Shown here: piece after piece, positions 6,963-13,758 of the stretch
How positions within the stretch are numbered: the first letter of the stretch is position 1
How the letters are laid out: each line of letters opens with the position of its first letter
Assembly (NCBI GenBank): GCA_020355945.1
Contig: CP070627.1
Coordinates: 577,127 to 591,232, forward strand
DNA length: 14,106 nt
From: Candidatus Aminicenantota bacterium
GTDB lineage: Bacteria > Acidobacteriota > Aminicenantia > UBA2199
Direction: 5' to 3'
The notes under the pieces: model-generated
What the model saw: only the letters and a program-made list of their open reading frames with translations
The model's database searches: none
Told to the model about the DNA's origin: nothing
Position numbers and translations under genes: made by a program

Positions 6963-6991
6963 ATAATAATATCAATTGATAAAAATATCAA
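6963..6991 (-). promoter_or_regulatory. Promoter of the GYD gene, with palindromic operator-like core
   Basis: On the minus strand, TTGATA (6986-6991) and TATTAT (6963-6968) are separated by exactly 17 nt, a near-consensus sigma-70-type promoter. The spacer contains the perfect 12-bp palindrome TATCAATTGATA (6970-6981), and TTGATA recurs in alternating orientation (TTGATA, N4, TATCAA, TTGATA). The promoter sits in the 53-nt gap after the stop codon of the upstream gene. The palindrome between -35 and -10 is a natural position for a repressor. Confidence 0.6.
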
Positions 6992-6992
6992 C

Positions 6993-8000
6993 TTAAAAAA
7001 TCAGGCGTTTTGCATTCCTTTTTTTCAGGTCCCCCAATAATTTTGCAGGTTTTTCGAAACGATTGTTCAGTATCATGGCAGCGGTGATATAGGATTTCCA
7101 TCCTGCCGAATGAAGGGTTTCCATGGAGAGAGTTTTGCTGTCTCCGGTGTATATCCAATCTTCAAGAGCGGTTTTTTTTCCTATTGGGGTGGCCGGGGGC
7201 CAGTTCAGCGAATATACAGCATCCGCATCCCTGGAGGCCTGTTCCGGTGAATGAACCGTTGTAAAACTGCCGCCGCTGTTTTCAGCATGTTTATGAGCCA
7301 TCTCCATCACCTGGGGATTTAAATCAAATCCCCCGGGATGAGCCAATGTCACTGCCATGCCAAACCGGGTAACCAGGGACACAATTCCCTGGGGCAAAGA
7401 ACGGGGTGTTATATAAGTTGGAGAATATATCCATGTAACAGTAATTTTTTTATCCTGCAATCGTTCCAGCGAACCGAAATGATGTTTCAAGACCAGGATG
7501 TCTGCCATGGCCTGGATAGGATAATCCAGGTCACACAGCAAGTTGATTATGCCCGGGCCCCTGGTTAGGGGTGACAACGCAGCCGCCTCTTTTTCTCCCC
7601 CTGAACCCGGGGATGTATATTGGACACCAATGATATCGGCCTCCCTTAAGAAAGAGAGATAAGCCGGTTGAATATCACCTTCATCATCGCCCACTTCATG
7701 GACCGTAAGCCCCAGGGAGTTGGCGGCTAAGACAAACGCAAGCCGGTTCCATGCGGTCCAGGAGGTCTGGACCGGGGTGATCCTATTCCTGGTCTGCAAA
7801 ATCGCTAACCCCGAATCAAAGCATTTTGCTGAAATGTTATTTTCGTACAACCATTTCAAGGCTTCCGCCGTATATAACACCTGCTGCACTTCCTTGAGGG
7901 AGCGTTCCCAGGTCAATAAAAAATCTTTCCCCTGCAGTTGGGCATCCAGCCAGCGAATCTCTTCCAATAATCGTTTAAACTCTCTGACGTCATTCATCAT
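6993..8000 (-). CDS. Degenerate YgeW-like carbamoyltransferase-fold protein
   Basis: The protein has 335 residues. The N-terminus (KDFLLTWE at 25-32, then ENNISAKCFDSGL at 53-65) and the second domain (CDLDYPIQAMAD at 156-167, HFGSLERLQDKKI at 174-186, SLPQGIVSLVTRFGM at 201-215, VTLAHPGGFDLNP at 217-229, WKSYITAAMILNNRF at 301-315) match E. coli YgeW, an orphan aspartate/ornithine carbamoyltransferase-family protein, as I remember it. Three catalytic signatures are gone. The carbamoyl-phosphate S-T-R-T box is replaced (TAWN at about 82-85), the His of H-P-x-Q is Tyr (YPIQ, 160-163), and the region carrying HCLP is shortened by about 50 residues and lacks it. Carbamoyl transfer is therefore unlikely. 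The frame is intact, with GGAG (8010-8013) before the ATG and a plausible promoter, so it appears maintained rather than decayed. None of YgeW's usual purine/hydantoinase neighbours is present. Confidence 0.85.
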   Translation of the reverse strand: MMNDVREFKRLLEEIRWLDAQLQGKDFLLTWERSLKEVQQVLYTAEALKWLYENNISAKCFDSGLAILQTRNRITPVQTSWTAWNRLAFVLAANSLGLTVHEVGDDEGDIQPAYLSFLREADIIGVQYTSPGSGGEKEAAALSPLTRGPGIINLLCDLDYPIQAMADILVLKHHFGSLERLQDKKITVTWIYSPTYITPRSLPQGIVSLVTRFGMAVTLAHPGGFDLNPQVMEMAHKHAENSGGSFTTVHSPEQASRDADAVYSLNWPPATPIGKKTALEDWIYTGDSKTLSMETLHSAGWKSYITAAMILNNRFEKPAKLLGDLKKRNAKRLIF

Positions 8001-8036
8001 CGTTCATTACTCCTTACTCCTTTTTTTTCTTCCCCT

Positions 8037-8066
8037 ATAATATAGCACAGTATCTGAAAATAACAA
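8037..8066 (-). promoter_or_regulatory. Candidate promoter of the carbamoyltransferase-like gene
   Basis: On the minus strand, TTGTTA (+ strand 8061-8066) is followed 16 nt later by TATATT (8039-8044), or 18 nt later by TATTAT (8037-8042). It lies within the divergent spacer (8001-8136) shared with pgsA, 37 nt or more before the start codon. The plus-strand promoter for pgsA in the same AT-rich stretch is less clear (TTGATT at 8074-8079 with TATATC at 8095-8100, 15-nt spacing). Confidence 0.4.
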
Positions 8067-8136
8067 AACCATCTTGATTTTTTCTTAAAAATAGTATATC
8101 TTTAATATTACCGTATATTGCAGTCTAGAGTTGAAA

Positions 8137-8691
8137 ATGATGGTTAAATGGATAAATATACCAAATATACTTAGTGCGATGAGAATTTTGGCCATACCGG
8201 CCATTGTATTACTCATCATCCATTCAACCCCCGCCAATTATCCCGTACTCATCCTGGTCTTTTTTATCTCAATTCTACTGGATTTTTTTGATGGGTACCT
8301 GGCAAGAAAATTATCTCAAGAGACAGAACTGGGTCAAATCCTGGATCCCCTGGCGGACAAATTGATGGTCTCGTGTATTGTGGTGGTGTTAATCGTAAAA
8401 ACCAATTTTCCCTGGTGGCTGGGAATTCTTATTATTGGCAGGGACCTGGTGATCCTGGTGGCTGGCGCCATCATTCTTAAAAGAAAACAGGTGGTAAAAC
8501 CTTCCATCTTAATCGGCAAGGTCGTCTTTGCATTACTGGGCGCTCTAATCATGACATATATACTAGACCTCCACCAATACATCGACCTGGAAATATTAAA
8601 ACGGTTCTTTATCGTTTTGACTGTCAGTTTTTCGGTCTGGTCCTGGATCGAATATTATCAAGTTTATAAAAAAGAGAAAAATGCCCGATAA
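8137..8691 (+). CDS. pgsA: CDP-diacylglycerol--glycerol-3-phosphate 3-phosphatidyltransferase
   Basis: This integral membrane enzyme makes phosphatidylglycerol phosphate from CDP-diacylglycerol and glycerol 3-phosphate, the committed step to phosphatidylglycerol. The CDP-alcohol phosphotransferase signature is complete: D-x2-D-G-x2-A-R-x8-G-x3-D-x3-D, seen as DFFDGYLARK (49-58) then G66, D70 and D74. The N-terminus IPNILSAMRILAIPAIVLLI is characteristic of PgsA rather than phosphatidylserine synthase. The chain is about 184 residues with several membrane helices, normal for the family. The frame opens at a TTG (8131), but ATG at 8137 with GAG at 8128-8130 is the more natural start; ATG 8140 is also possible. 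The last 11 nt overlap the response regulator gene. Confidence 0.9.
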   Translation: MMVKWINIPNILSAMRILAIPAIVLLIIHSTPANYPVLILVFFISILLDFFDGYLARKLSQETELGQILDPLADKLMVSCIVVVLIVKTNFPWWLGILIIGRDLVILVAGAIILKRKQVVKPSILIGKVVFALLGALIMTYILDLHQYIDLEILKRFFIVLTVSFSVWSWIEYYQVYKKEKNAR

Positions 8692-9061
8692 TATTAGAAA
8701 CATTCTTGTTGTAGACGACGAAAAAGAGATCCGCGATCTCTTAAAAGATTTCCTGGAAGGAAACCATTTTCACGTAACCTTAGCCGCCGACGGGCTCAAG
8801 GCCCTGGAATTAATCGAAGAAAATATCCCGGGAATTGCCATCATCGATCTGCTTTTACCCGGAGAACACGGCATCAACCTGATAAAAACCATTAAAGAAA
8901 AATATTTTATCCCCATCATTATTATATCCAGCATATATCGTAGAGAAGAAATAAAACCCGTTATGGATGAATACTTTGTGGAAGACTTTTTTGAAAAACC
9001 CATTGATTTAAAAGAGCTGTTGAAAAAAATCAATACAATTATTAATGCAAAAACCGTATAA
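8681..9061 (+). CDS. Single-domain response regulator (CheY-like receiver)
   Basis: The 126 residues form one receiver domain with no output domain. The acidic pocket is Asp12-Asp13 (VVDDE), the phosphoacceptor Asp56 (IIDLLLPGEHG), the switch Ser84 (ISS) and the conserved Lys106 (FFEKP). All are intact, so it should be phosphorylatable. It starts inside the end of pgsA (11-nt overlap) and ends inside the start of the radical SAM gene (17-nt overlap), so all three are almost certainly on one message. No histidine kinase is in the window. Lacking a DNA-binding domain, it probably acts by protein contact or in a phosphorelay. The target is unknown. Confidence 0.9.
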   Translation: MPDNIRNILVVDDEKEIRDLLKDFLEGNHFHVTLAADGLKALELIEENIPGIAIIDLLLPGEHGINLIKTIKEKYFIPIIIISSIYRREEIKPVMDEYFVEDFFEKPIDLKELLKKINTIINAKTV

Positions 9062-9974
9062 CTCATTTAACTCTTTTTTAAAAAAGAAGTTTAACCAGGA
9101 AACCAGGAAAATTCCTATCAATGCCGGTTTCACCTGCCCCAACAAAGACGGCAGGATTTCTTCCCGGGGATGCATTTTCTGCGATACCTACGGATCCGGT
9201 CCCATTAAACAGTTTGATTTATCCATATCCCAACAAATCAAGAGCTTTATCGAGAAGCACCCGGGTTTTAAATATATTGCTTATTACCAGGCCCATACCA
9301 ATACCTGTGCCCCGGTGGACGAGTTACGAAAAAAGTACGAAATTATTTTTGATTTTAAAGATATCGTGGGGTTGTTTATCGGCACCCGACCGGATGCCAT
9401 CTCCCTTCATGTCTACCCGCTGCTGGAAGAGCTCAATAAGAAAACATACCTTACCGTTGAATTGGGACTTCAATCCATCCATGCTCAAAGCCTGGAATTT
9501 CTCAATCGCAACCACACCTATGGGCAATTCCTGGATACCTTCGCTGAACTCAGGAAAAGGTCCATCGATGTGGTGGTTCATTTGATTGTTGGCATTCCCG
9601 GTGAAAGCCCGGCGGATATGCTTCAAACCGTTAAGGAGATGAACCGGATCAAGCCAGCCGGCGTAAAACTCCACCTGATGCATGTTTTAAAAAATACTCC
9701 CCTTTTTCATATGTACGAAAAAGAAACATTTAAATTACTGGAAAAAGATGAATATGTGGATTTAATTGTTTATCTATTGGAGCACCTGGACCCTGGAATT
9801 GTGATTCACCGGCTCACCGGGGAGCGGGATAAAGAAATTTTTCACGCCCCCTTGTGGGCATTGGATAAAAATGAAGTCATTCAATCCATCCGCTCAAAAA
9901 TGATACAAAAAAACACCTTCCAGGGAAAATTGTTAAATAACCAGCCGGGGGATAAGGGGATTGAGGCGGGATAG
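9045..9974 (+). CDS. Radical SAM protein of the TIGR01212/YhcC family
   Basis: The protein has 309 residues. The N-terminus YNSFNSFLKKKFNQ, then INAGFTCPNKDG and GCIFC, is the family hallmark; Cys31, Cys43 and Cys46 are the candidate [4Fe-4S] ligands, with the wider first spacing typical of this family. Later conserved segments are AYYQAHTNT (79-87), VGLFIGTRPDAIS (108-120), VELGLQSIH (138-146), HLIVGIPGE (180-188), LHLMHVLKNTPL (210-221) and HRLTGERD. E. coli YhcC belongs here and its substrate is unknown. The ATG at 9045 is right because the conserved YNSF begins at codon 5; no clear Shine-Dalgarno is seen, consistent with coupling to the overlapping response regulator. The last 14 or so codons overlap the 3' end of alr on the other strand and look like non-conserved tail. 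Confidence 0.92.
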   Translation: MQKPYNSFNSFLKKKFNQETRKIPINAGFTCPNKDGRISSRGCIFCDTYGSGPIKQFDLSISQQIKSFIEKHPGFKYIAYYQAHTNTCAPVDELRKKYEIIFDFKDIVGLFIGTRPDAISLHVYPLLEELNKKTYLTVELGLQSIHAQSLEFLNRNHTYGQFLDTFAELRKRSIDVVVHLIVGIPGESPADMLQTVKEMNRIKPAGVKLHLMHVLKNTPLFHMYEKETFKLLEKDEYVDLIVYLLEHLDPGIVIHRLTGERDKEIFHAPLWALDKNEVIQSIRSKMIQKNTFQGKLLNNQPGDKGIEAG

Positions 9975-11060
9975 GACTTCATAATTGATGGTGCCGGCTA
10001 AATCTGCCAGGTCATCGGCGGTTATTTTTTCTTTACCGTCTTCACCGATGAGTGTGACGCGGTCTCCCGGTTTAACGGTTTTGATATGGCTGATTTCTGC
10101 CATCAGCATATTCATACAGATTCGGCCTCGAATCGGTGCTTTGACACCATTAACAATAATAGTGGAAACATTAGAGAGTTTTCGGTCGTACCCATCGTAA
10201 TATCCCACCGGCACCACGATAATCCTGGACCTGTCAAAAGTCTTATAAGTCAATCCATAGCCAATGGATTCTCCTTTTTTCAGGGTTTTCACCTGTGCTG
10301 CCTTTGAATACCAACTGAGCACCGGTTTTAATCGGATCGCAGGTTTATTCTTTTCAATATACGAAACATAAGTCGGTTTGGAAGGCCAAAAACCATAAGC
10401 GGAAATCCCCAGGCGGACGATATCAAAATGGGTCTCAGGAAAAAGCAGTGTGGAAGCGGAACAGGAAAAATGTTTTAAAAGGTTTTTATGGTTGATTTTT
10501 TGCAGCAAGTTGTTAAAGATTTCCAATTGGTATTGGGCAAACGAATGGTCTGTTGTATCTTCAATATTAGCAAAATGGGAATATATGCCAATCATCTCAA
10601 CATGTTTGGCAGTATTACTTCTAGAGCCTTTCAGTATTTTAATCGCTTCAGGGGGCGGCATTCCCAATCGCATGGTCCCGGTTTCTACTTTCACGTGTAT
10701 TTTGGCTTTCACCTTAACTTCTTTTGATATCTCTGCTGTTTGTTTCAGATAGTCAATAGAAGGTACGACTAATTCAAAGCCGTTCAAAATTATCTCTTTC
10801 AATTGGGGTCTGTCAGCCCAACCGATCACCAGTATTTTTTTCTTGCTGTCAACAGCTTTAACAGCGAGTGCTTCTTCCAGGGTATCTACCGCATAATAAG
10901 CAACCGGGGAAAGTTCCCGGGTAATGGAAACCACTTCCTTAAGACCGTGGCCATAGGCATTGGCCTTCACTGCTAACATGATTTTTTTATCTGTCAGTTT
11001 TTCAAATTCTTTTAAATTATGAACCAGGTTCTTTGCGCTGATTTCAATATGTGTTTTCAT
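9933..11060 (-). CDS. alr: Alanine racemase
   Basis: This PLP enzyme interconverts L- and D-alanine, supplying D-alanine for peptidoglycan. It has 375 residues, the usual length. The PLP lysine is Lys32 in AVKANAYGHG (30-39), the second catalytic base is Tyr268 in SIGYGLTY (265-272), and substrate/PLP-binding elements include KVETGTMRLGM (124-134), YSHFANIED (160-168), VRLGISAYG (215-223), PVGYYDGYDR (284-293) and GRICMNMLM (312-320). In the last, Asn stands where many Alr proteins have Asp (CMD). CMN also occurs in the family as I recall, so activity is expected. GGAGG (+ strand CCTCC, 11065-11069) lies 4-5 nt before the ATG. It is 77 nt downstream of the DUF4097-like gene and may be read from the same sigma-factor operon. 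Its 3' end overlaps the radical SAM gene by 42 nt. Confidence 0.95.
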   Translation of the reverse strand: MKTHIEISAKNLVHNLKEFEKLTDKKIMLAVKANAYGHGLKEVVSITRELSPVAYYAVDTLEEALAVKAVDSKKKILVIGWADRPQLKEIILNGFELVVPSIDYLKQTAEISKEVKVKAKIHVKVETGTMRLGMPPPEAIKILKGSRSNTAKHVEMIGIYSHFANIEDTTDHSFAQYQLEIFNNLLQKINHKNLLKHFSCSASTLLFPETHFDIVRLGISAYGFWPSKPTYVSYIEKNKPAIRLKPVLSWYSKAAQVKTLKKGESIGYGLTYKTFDRSRIIVVPVGYYDGYDRKLSNVSTIIVNGVKAPIRGRICMNMLMAEISHIKTVKPGDRVTLIGEDGKEKITADDLADLAGTINYEVLSRLNPLIPRLVI

Positions 11061-11102
11061 TTAGCCTCCGCTTCCATTTCCGTACCTGCACCTGTAACCT
11101 TT

Positions 11103-11135
11103 AGCCACGGACGAACACGGACGAACACGGACAAC
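11103..11135 (+). repeat. 10-bp tandem repeat (CACGGACGAA), about three copies
   Basis: CACGGACGAA at 11106-11115 and 11116-11125 are identical, and CACGGACAAC at 11126-11135 is a partial third copy. The array is preceded by AGC (11103-11105), giving the AGCCACGGAC opening shared with the elements at 5529 and 6291. It fills most of the gap between alr and the DUF4097-like gene. Confidence 0.8.
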
Positions 11136-11137
11136 CT

Positions 11138-12478
11138 TTAATAAAAAGCTTTTTCTATTTTCTTGATTTCCCTGTTTTCTAACAAGATATCACCATAGGT
11201 AGTATCAATCGTAATCTCCGGTATACCTTCCAGGTAATTTGAGTTCACCAGGACCCGCTCTCTTTCCTTTAAGATCGTTAAATCTCCTGACGTTCGATTG
11301 GTTAGGCTTCCATAGAGTACTTGAATATTGAATAACGGCTGCAGGGATGACGGATACATCAGCGTAACTTTAGAGTGCCTGTTTTTTATATTGATTTTCT
11401 CTTTTATTTGGCTAAAGGCAACATCCAGGTCTCCATTACTCAGCAAGACATCCAGTTTTTTGCTGGAAATGTTGTCAATGCTGACGTAATTATAAGCATT
11501 TTTTATCACCACGTCTTCGGAAACGATTTGATCCAGGTTAATTCCGCAGTTATTGGCGTTTATAAGGATATTTCCGTTGATATTTTTCATGATTATGGAC
11601 TGGTGTGAGTTTTTGATTTGCACGTTGTTTTTGATGTTTTTCAATTTAATTTTTGTGTGTCTTGCTTCGATGGAACATTCATTGCTATCATCCATGGTTA
11701 TGGAGGAGTAACCGGCGTATTCGATATGGGTTTTGTTTTCCACTTGACTGATGTCAGCGTTTGCCAGGTAGCAGTTGAGTTTTAAATCAGAGACATTATT
11801 GATCTTGATTCTTGAATGCCTGGAAGAGAGGTCGATATTGCCGTTAACATCCGTGAGTGCCACCCGGCCGTCCCGATGGGTGATTTTAAGTGCCGAATCA
11901 ACATGCTTGACAGAGATGTCCCCATGCCTGCCATCCAGGGAAATATTTTTACCGCAGCCGTCAATTTCGATATCCCCATACCTGTTCCTTAAATTTAATT
12001 CCACTGTTTCGGGAATCATGACCTTGAAAAGGACCCGGGCTCTTTGCATGGGGAAATCTTCTTCCGAATCGACTTCAATTCGCAGCAGTATCTTTTTATC
12101 CGGGTCACCTGTCCGGGGGGTTTTGAGTGTGGCAATCTTTACTTTTTTTTCAATTTCCTCTGCCTGGTCTTTGTTTCGATGATATACGCGGATGATCGGT
12201 TGGATCTTGATACCGGGTGTATTGGTTTCCTGGTCCGCGGCTACTGTTTTTTCAACCTCGATATCTCCCGCAGTGCTGCGGATTTCAATTTTATCCACCC
12301 GGGGATATTGAATTTCTTCCCGGAGAAAATCATGGGGATGGTTTTTATCTAATAGTTTCCAGGTTTTGACCGGCACGCTATGGTAAAACTTAAAATCAAT
12401 ATCCCCGGATTTAAACGCATTGTAAATGAGCCCAAAGGCAATCACCACGAAAACAATGATAATATCTCTTTTTTTCAT
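11138..12478 (-). CDS. Membrane-anchored beta-solenoid protein (DUF4097-like)
   Basis: The protein has 446 residues. An N-terminal signal-anchor (residues 5-20, no clear cleavage site) places the rest in the periplasm. Residues 60-165 are beta-rich (DKIEIRSTAGDIEVEK). From 166 on there is a striking repeat of about 18 residues with a polar turn and a G/N-D/S-I-x-hydrophobic strand: RYGDIEI (166), RHGDISV (184), RDGRVAL (202), RHSRIKI (220), then related units near 238, 256, 273, 291, 310, 328, 347 and 367, and two outliers YGSL (389) and YGDILLE (428). This fits a beta-helix with one coil per repeat, as in the DUF4097/putative adhesin group. The start codon overlaps the preceding gene's stop as ATGA (12475-12478), so translation is coupled; its own Shine-Dalgarno is weak. 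The function is unknown; envelope sensor or effector of the sigma operon is my inference. Confidence 0.85.
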   Translation of the reverse strand: MKKRDIIIVFVVIAFGLIYNAFKSGDIDFKFYHSVPVKTWKLLDKNHPHDFLREEIQYPRVDKIEIRSTAGDIEVEKTVAADQETNTPGIKIQPIIRVYHRNKDQAEEIEKKVKIATLKTPRTGDPDKKILLRIEVDSEEDFPMQRARVLFKVMIPETVELNLRNRYGDIEIDGCGKNISLDGRHGDISVKHVDSALKITHRDGRVALTDVNGNIDLSSRHSRIKINNVSDLKLNCYLANADISQVENKTHIEYAGYSSITMDDSNECSIEARHTKIKLKNIKNNVQIKNSHQSIIMKNINGNILINANNCGINLDQIVSEDVVIKNAYNYVSIDNISSKKLDVLLSNGDLDVAFSQIKEKINIKNRHSKVTLMYPSSLQPLFNIQVLYGSLTNRTSGDLTILKERERVLVNSNYLEGIPEITIDTTYGDILLENREIKKIEKAFY

Positions 12479-12675
12479 TTTTCTTCTTGTCTTCGTTTAA
12501 GACTATAATGCTGCCAGATATTTTTAAGTCCGATGGCAATCAAGATCATAGGCCAGAAGTCATCGAGAATATCCCAGAAATCGATATCCACGCCAAAGTT
12601 ACCCAGGAGGAACAGTACCCCTACGATGAGCAACACCAAACCCCAAAACAGCGATTCTTGTTTTTTCCTACTCAT
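12475..12675 (-). CDS. Small two-TM protein, LiaI/DUF5668-like
   Basis: The protein has 66 residues with two membrane helices (about 8-25 and 38-55) separated by an acidic loop GNFGVDIDFWDILDDF, and a basic C-terminal tail. The WPMILIAIGL motif in the second helix is typical of DUF5668/LiaI-LiaF-type transmembrane domains, found beside envelope-stress regulators. An in-frame ATG lies upstream at 12712-12714. However, GGAGG (+ strand CCTCC, 12681-12685) positions the ATG at 12673-12675, and the homologous region begins ESLFWG just after it. With this start the gene overlaps the end of the upstream gene by 8 nt and the start of the downstream gene by 4 nt. Its sequence parallels the C-terminal half of the upstream protein. 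Confidence 0.82.
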   Translation of the reverse strand: MSRKKQESLFWGLVLLIVGVLFLLGNFGVDIDFWDILDDFWPMILIAIGLKNIWQHYSLKRRQEEK

Positions 12676-13180
12676 TTTTTCCTCCGGTTTCTCTTTTCTC
12701 CAGGTGGTATTCATCTTCCTTTTCTTTTCTACCGGTCATGGTATAGGTATATATAAACCTGGCTCCCAGTGCAATCAGGATGAGGGGCCATAATCGTGTC
12801 ACATCCCTGTACCTGATGATATCCAGTTCTGCCACCTGGAAAATGATTCCAGCAACCAATACAGCAACAGACCAGAACAAAGATATTTTATCTTCACCGT
12901 TGGTTACTGCCTTTTCCCTGGAGCTTGTTTTTTTTGCTTCGTTATAACTGTCAAAAATCTGGAAGATATAAAATCCGGCAATCATAAGGCCGAATACCAC
13001 GTGTTCGGGGTCCCTGTTGCTTTCTACTTCCATGACGATCAGGGCAGCAAAAATTAAGATATACGCAATTCCCTTTACCACATTGCCGATGTAAAAGAAT
13101 CCCACACCCGGGAAGATAGCGGAAAGAACCGCTGCTCCTACCGGGTTTTTTTCAGTTGGTACTCGTTTTTTTTCAGCCAT
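12668..13180 (-). CDS. Multi-pass membrane protein, TM2-like N-terminus plus DUF5668-like C-terminus
   Basis: The protein has 170 residues. Residues 11-50 (NPVGAAVLSAIFPGVGFFYI, 12-31, then GNVVKGIAYI) resemble the TM2/small membrane family: a hydrophobic hairpin with a PGVGFFY turn. A third helix is at 61-78. After a hydrophilic segment (79-97), residues 98-148 hold two more helices (ISLFWSVAVLVAGIIFQVA and LWPLILIALGARFIY), a clear relative of the next small protein. The tail is highly charged. GGAGG (+ strand CCTCC, 13186-13190) precedes the ATG, and the start overlaps the anti-sigma gene stop by 8 nt. It is probably part of the envelope-stress module; no catalytic motif is seen. Confidence 0.83.
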   Translation of the reverse strand: MAEKKRVPTEKNPVGAAVLSAIFPGVGFFYIGNVVKGIAYILIFAALIVMEVESNRDPEHVVFGLMIAGFYIFQIFDSYNEAKKTSSREKAVTNGEDKISLFWSVAVLVAGIIFQVAELDIIRYRDVTRLWPLILIALGARFIYTYTMTGRKEKEDEYHLEKRETGGKNE

Positions 13181-13757
13181 TTTGTCCTCCTTTTTCTATT
13201 TTTTTTTCTATTTCTAGCTTGTGATTTTCTATATTGGGGTATTCACCGCTCTCAATACCTGTCTGACGATCTTTATCTTTAACCTTATCCTCTATATCCG
13301 CATCTTTTTTAAGAAATGAAAAGAGTGCGGCGCCATCGGATTCTTTTACTTTTTCAATAAATGCCCCGGTCTCTACCGTAAAGGTTTTAATCCGGGCCAT
13401 CATTGAATGGAGCACTCGTTTGGCTGGCGGGTAAATATTGGTAAAATAAAACAGGTTCAGGAATAACACCACCGTACCAATAGCCGCGGCTAGCCATTTC
13501 AGGTAATAGAATTGACTCTCTCTTCTCTTTTCTATTATTTCCTGGGATTCCGGGATATAATAGAGCCTGTTTTTTAAGAAGAAAGGCACTTCTTCTTCCA
13601 GTTCGGGAAACACACCGATAAGCTCTTCTACCTTTTCTCTTAATTGCTGGCATTGGTCACATTGTTCCAGGTGAAGCGAAATTTCCCGGTGAAGCTCCTT
13701 TGGAAGCTCATTCTCAATATACATTGACATTAAATCTTCGACTCGTTTGCAATCCAT
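13173..13757 (-). CDS. Membrane-bound anti-sigma factor with zf-HC2 domain
   Basis: The protein has 194 residues and is the likely inhibitor of the sigma factor encoded just before it. The N-terminal zinc-binding anti-sigma domain has Cys3 and the H-x3-C-x2-C motif HLEQCDQC (His29, Cys33, Cys36). One membrane helix lies at about 86-106 (LKWLAAAIGTVVLFLNLFYF). The remaining ~85 residues would be periplasmic, acidic/basic and without a recognised domain. An in-frame ATG 15 nt upstream (13770-13772) lacks a Shine-Dalgarno, whereas GGAAG sits 5 nt before the ATG at 13755-13757; that start leaves a 1-nt gap after the sigma stop. It is therefore preferred. Confidence 0.9.
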   Translation of the reverse strand: MDCKRVEDLMSMYIENELPKELHREISLHLEQCDQCQQLREKVEELIGVFPELEEEVPFFLKNRLYYIPESQEIIEKRRESQFYYLKWLAAAIGTVVLFLNLFYFTNIYPPAKRVLHSMMARIKTFTVETGAFIEKVKESDGAALFSFLKKDADIEDKVKDKDRQTGIESGEYPNIENHKLEIEKKIEKGGQNG

Positions 13758-13758
13758 T

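Noticed and set aside
8131..8136. TTG start of pgsA two codons before the ATG
   Set aside because: The GAG preceding it leaves no spacing for translation initiation; ATG 8137 has better spacing.
9121..9585. Open frame of 154 codons, plus strand, offset from the radical SAM gene
   Set aside because: It is out of frame with the clear radical SAM protein, and its composition (Pro/Ser-rich) is what a frame shift of that gene gives.
11106..11135. Possible CRISPR-like array
   Set aside because: The units are only 10 bp, contiguous, with no spacers and no cas genes nearby; it is a short tandem repeat.
11143..11154. AAAAAGCTTTTT palindrome as a terminator of the sigma operon
   Set aside because: It lies within the last codons of the solenoid gene, has no loop and almost no GC pairs, so it is not a credible intrinsic terminator.
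11775..12182. Open frame of 135 codons, plus strand, opposite the solenoid gene
   Set aside because: Ser/Leu-rich antisense shadow of a gene whose repeat structure shows the real coding strand.
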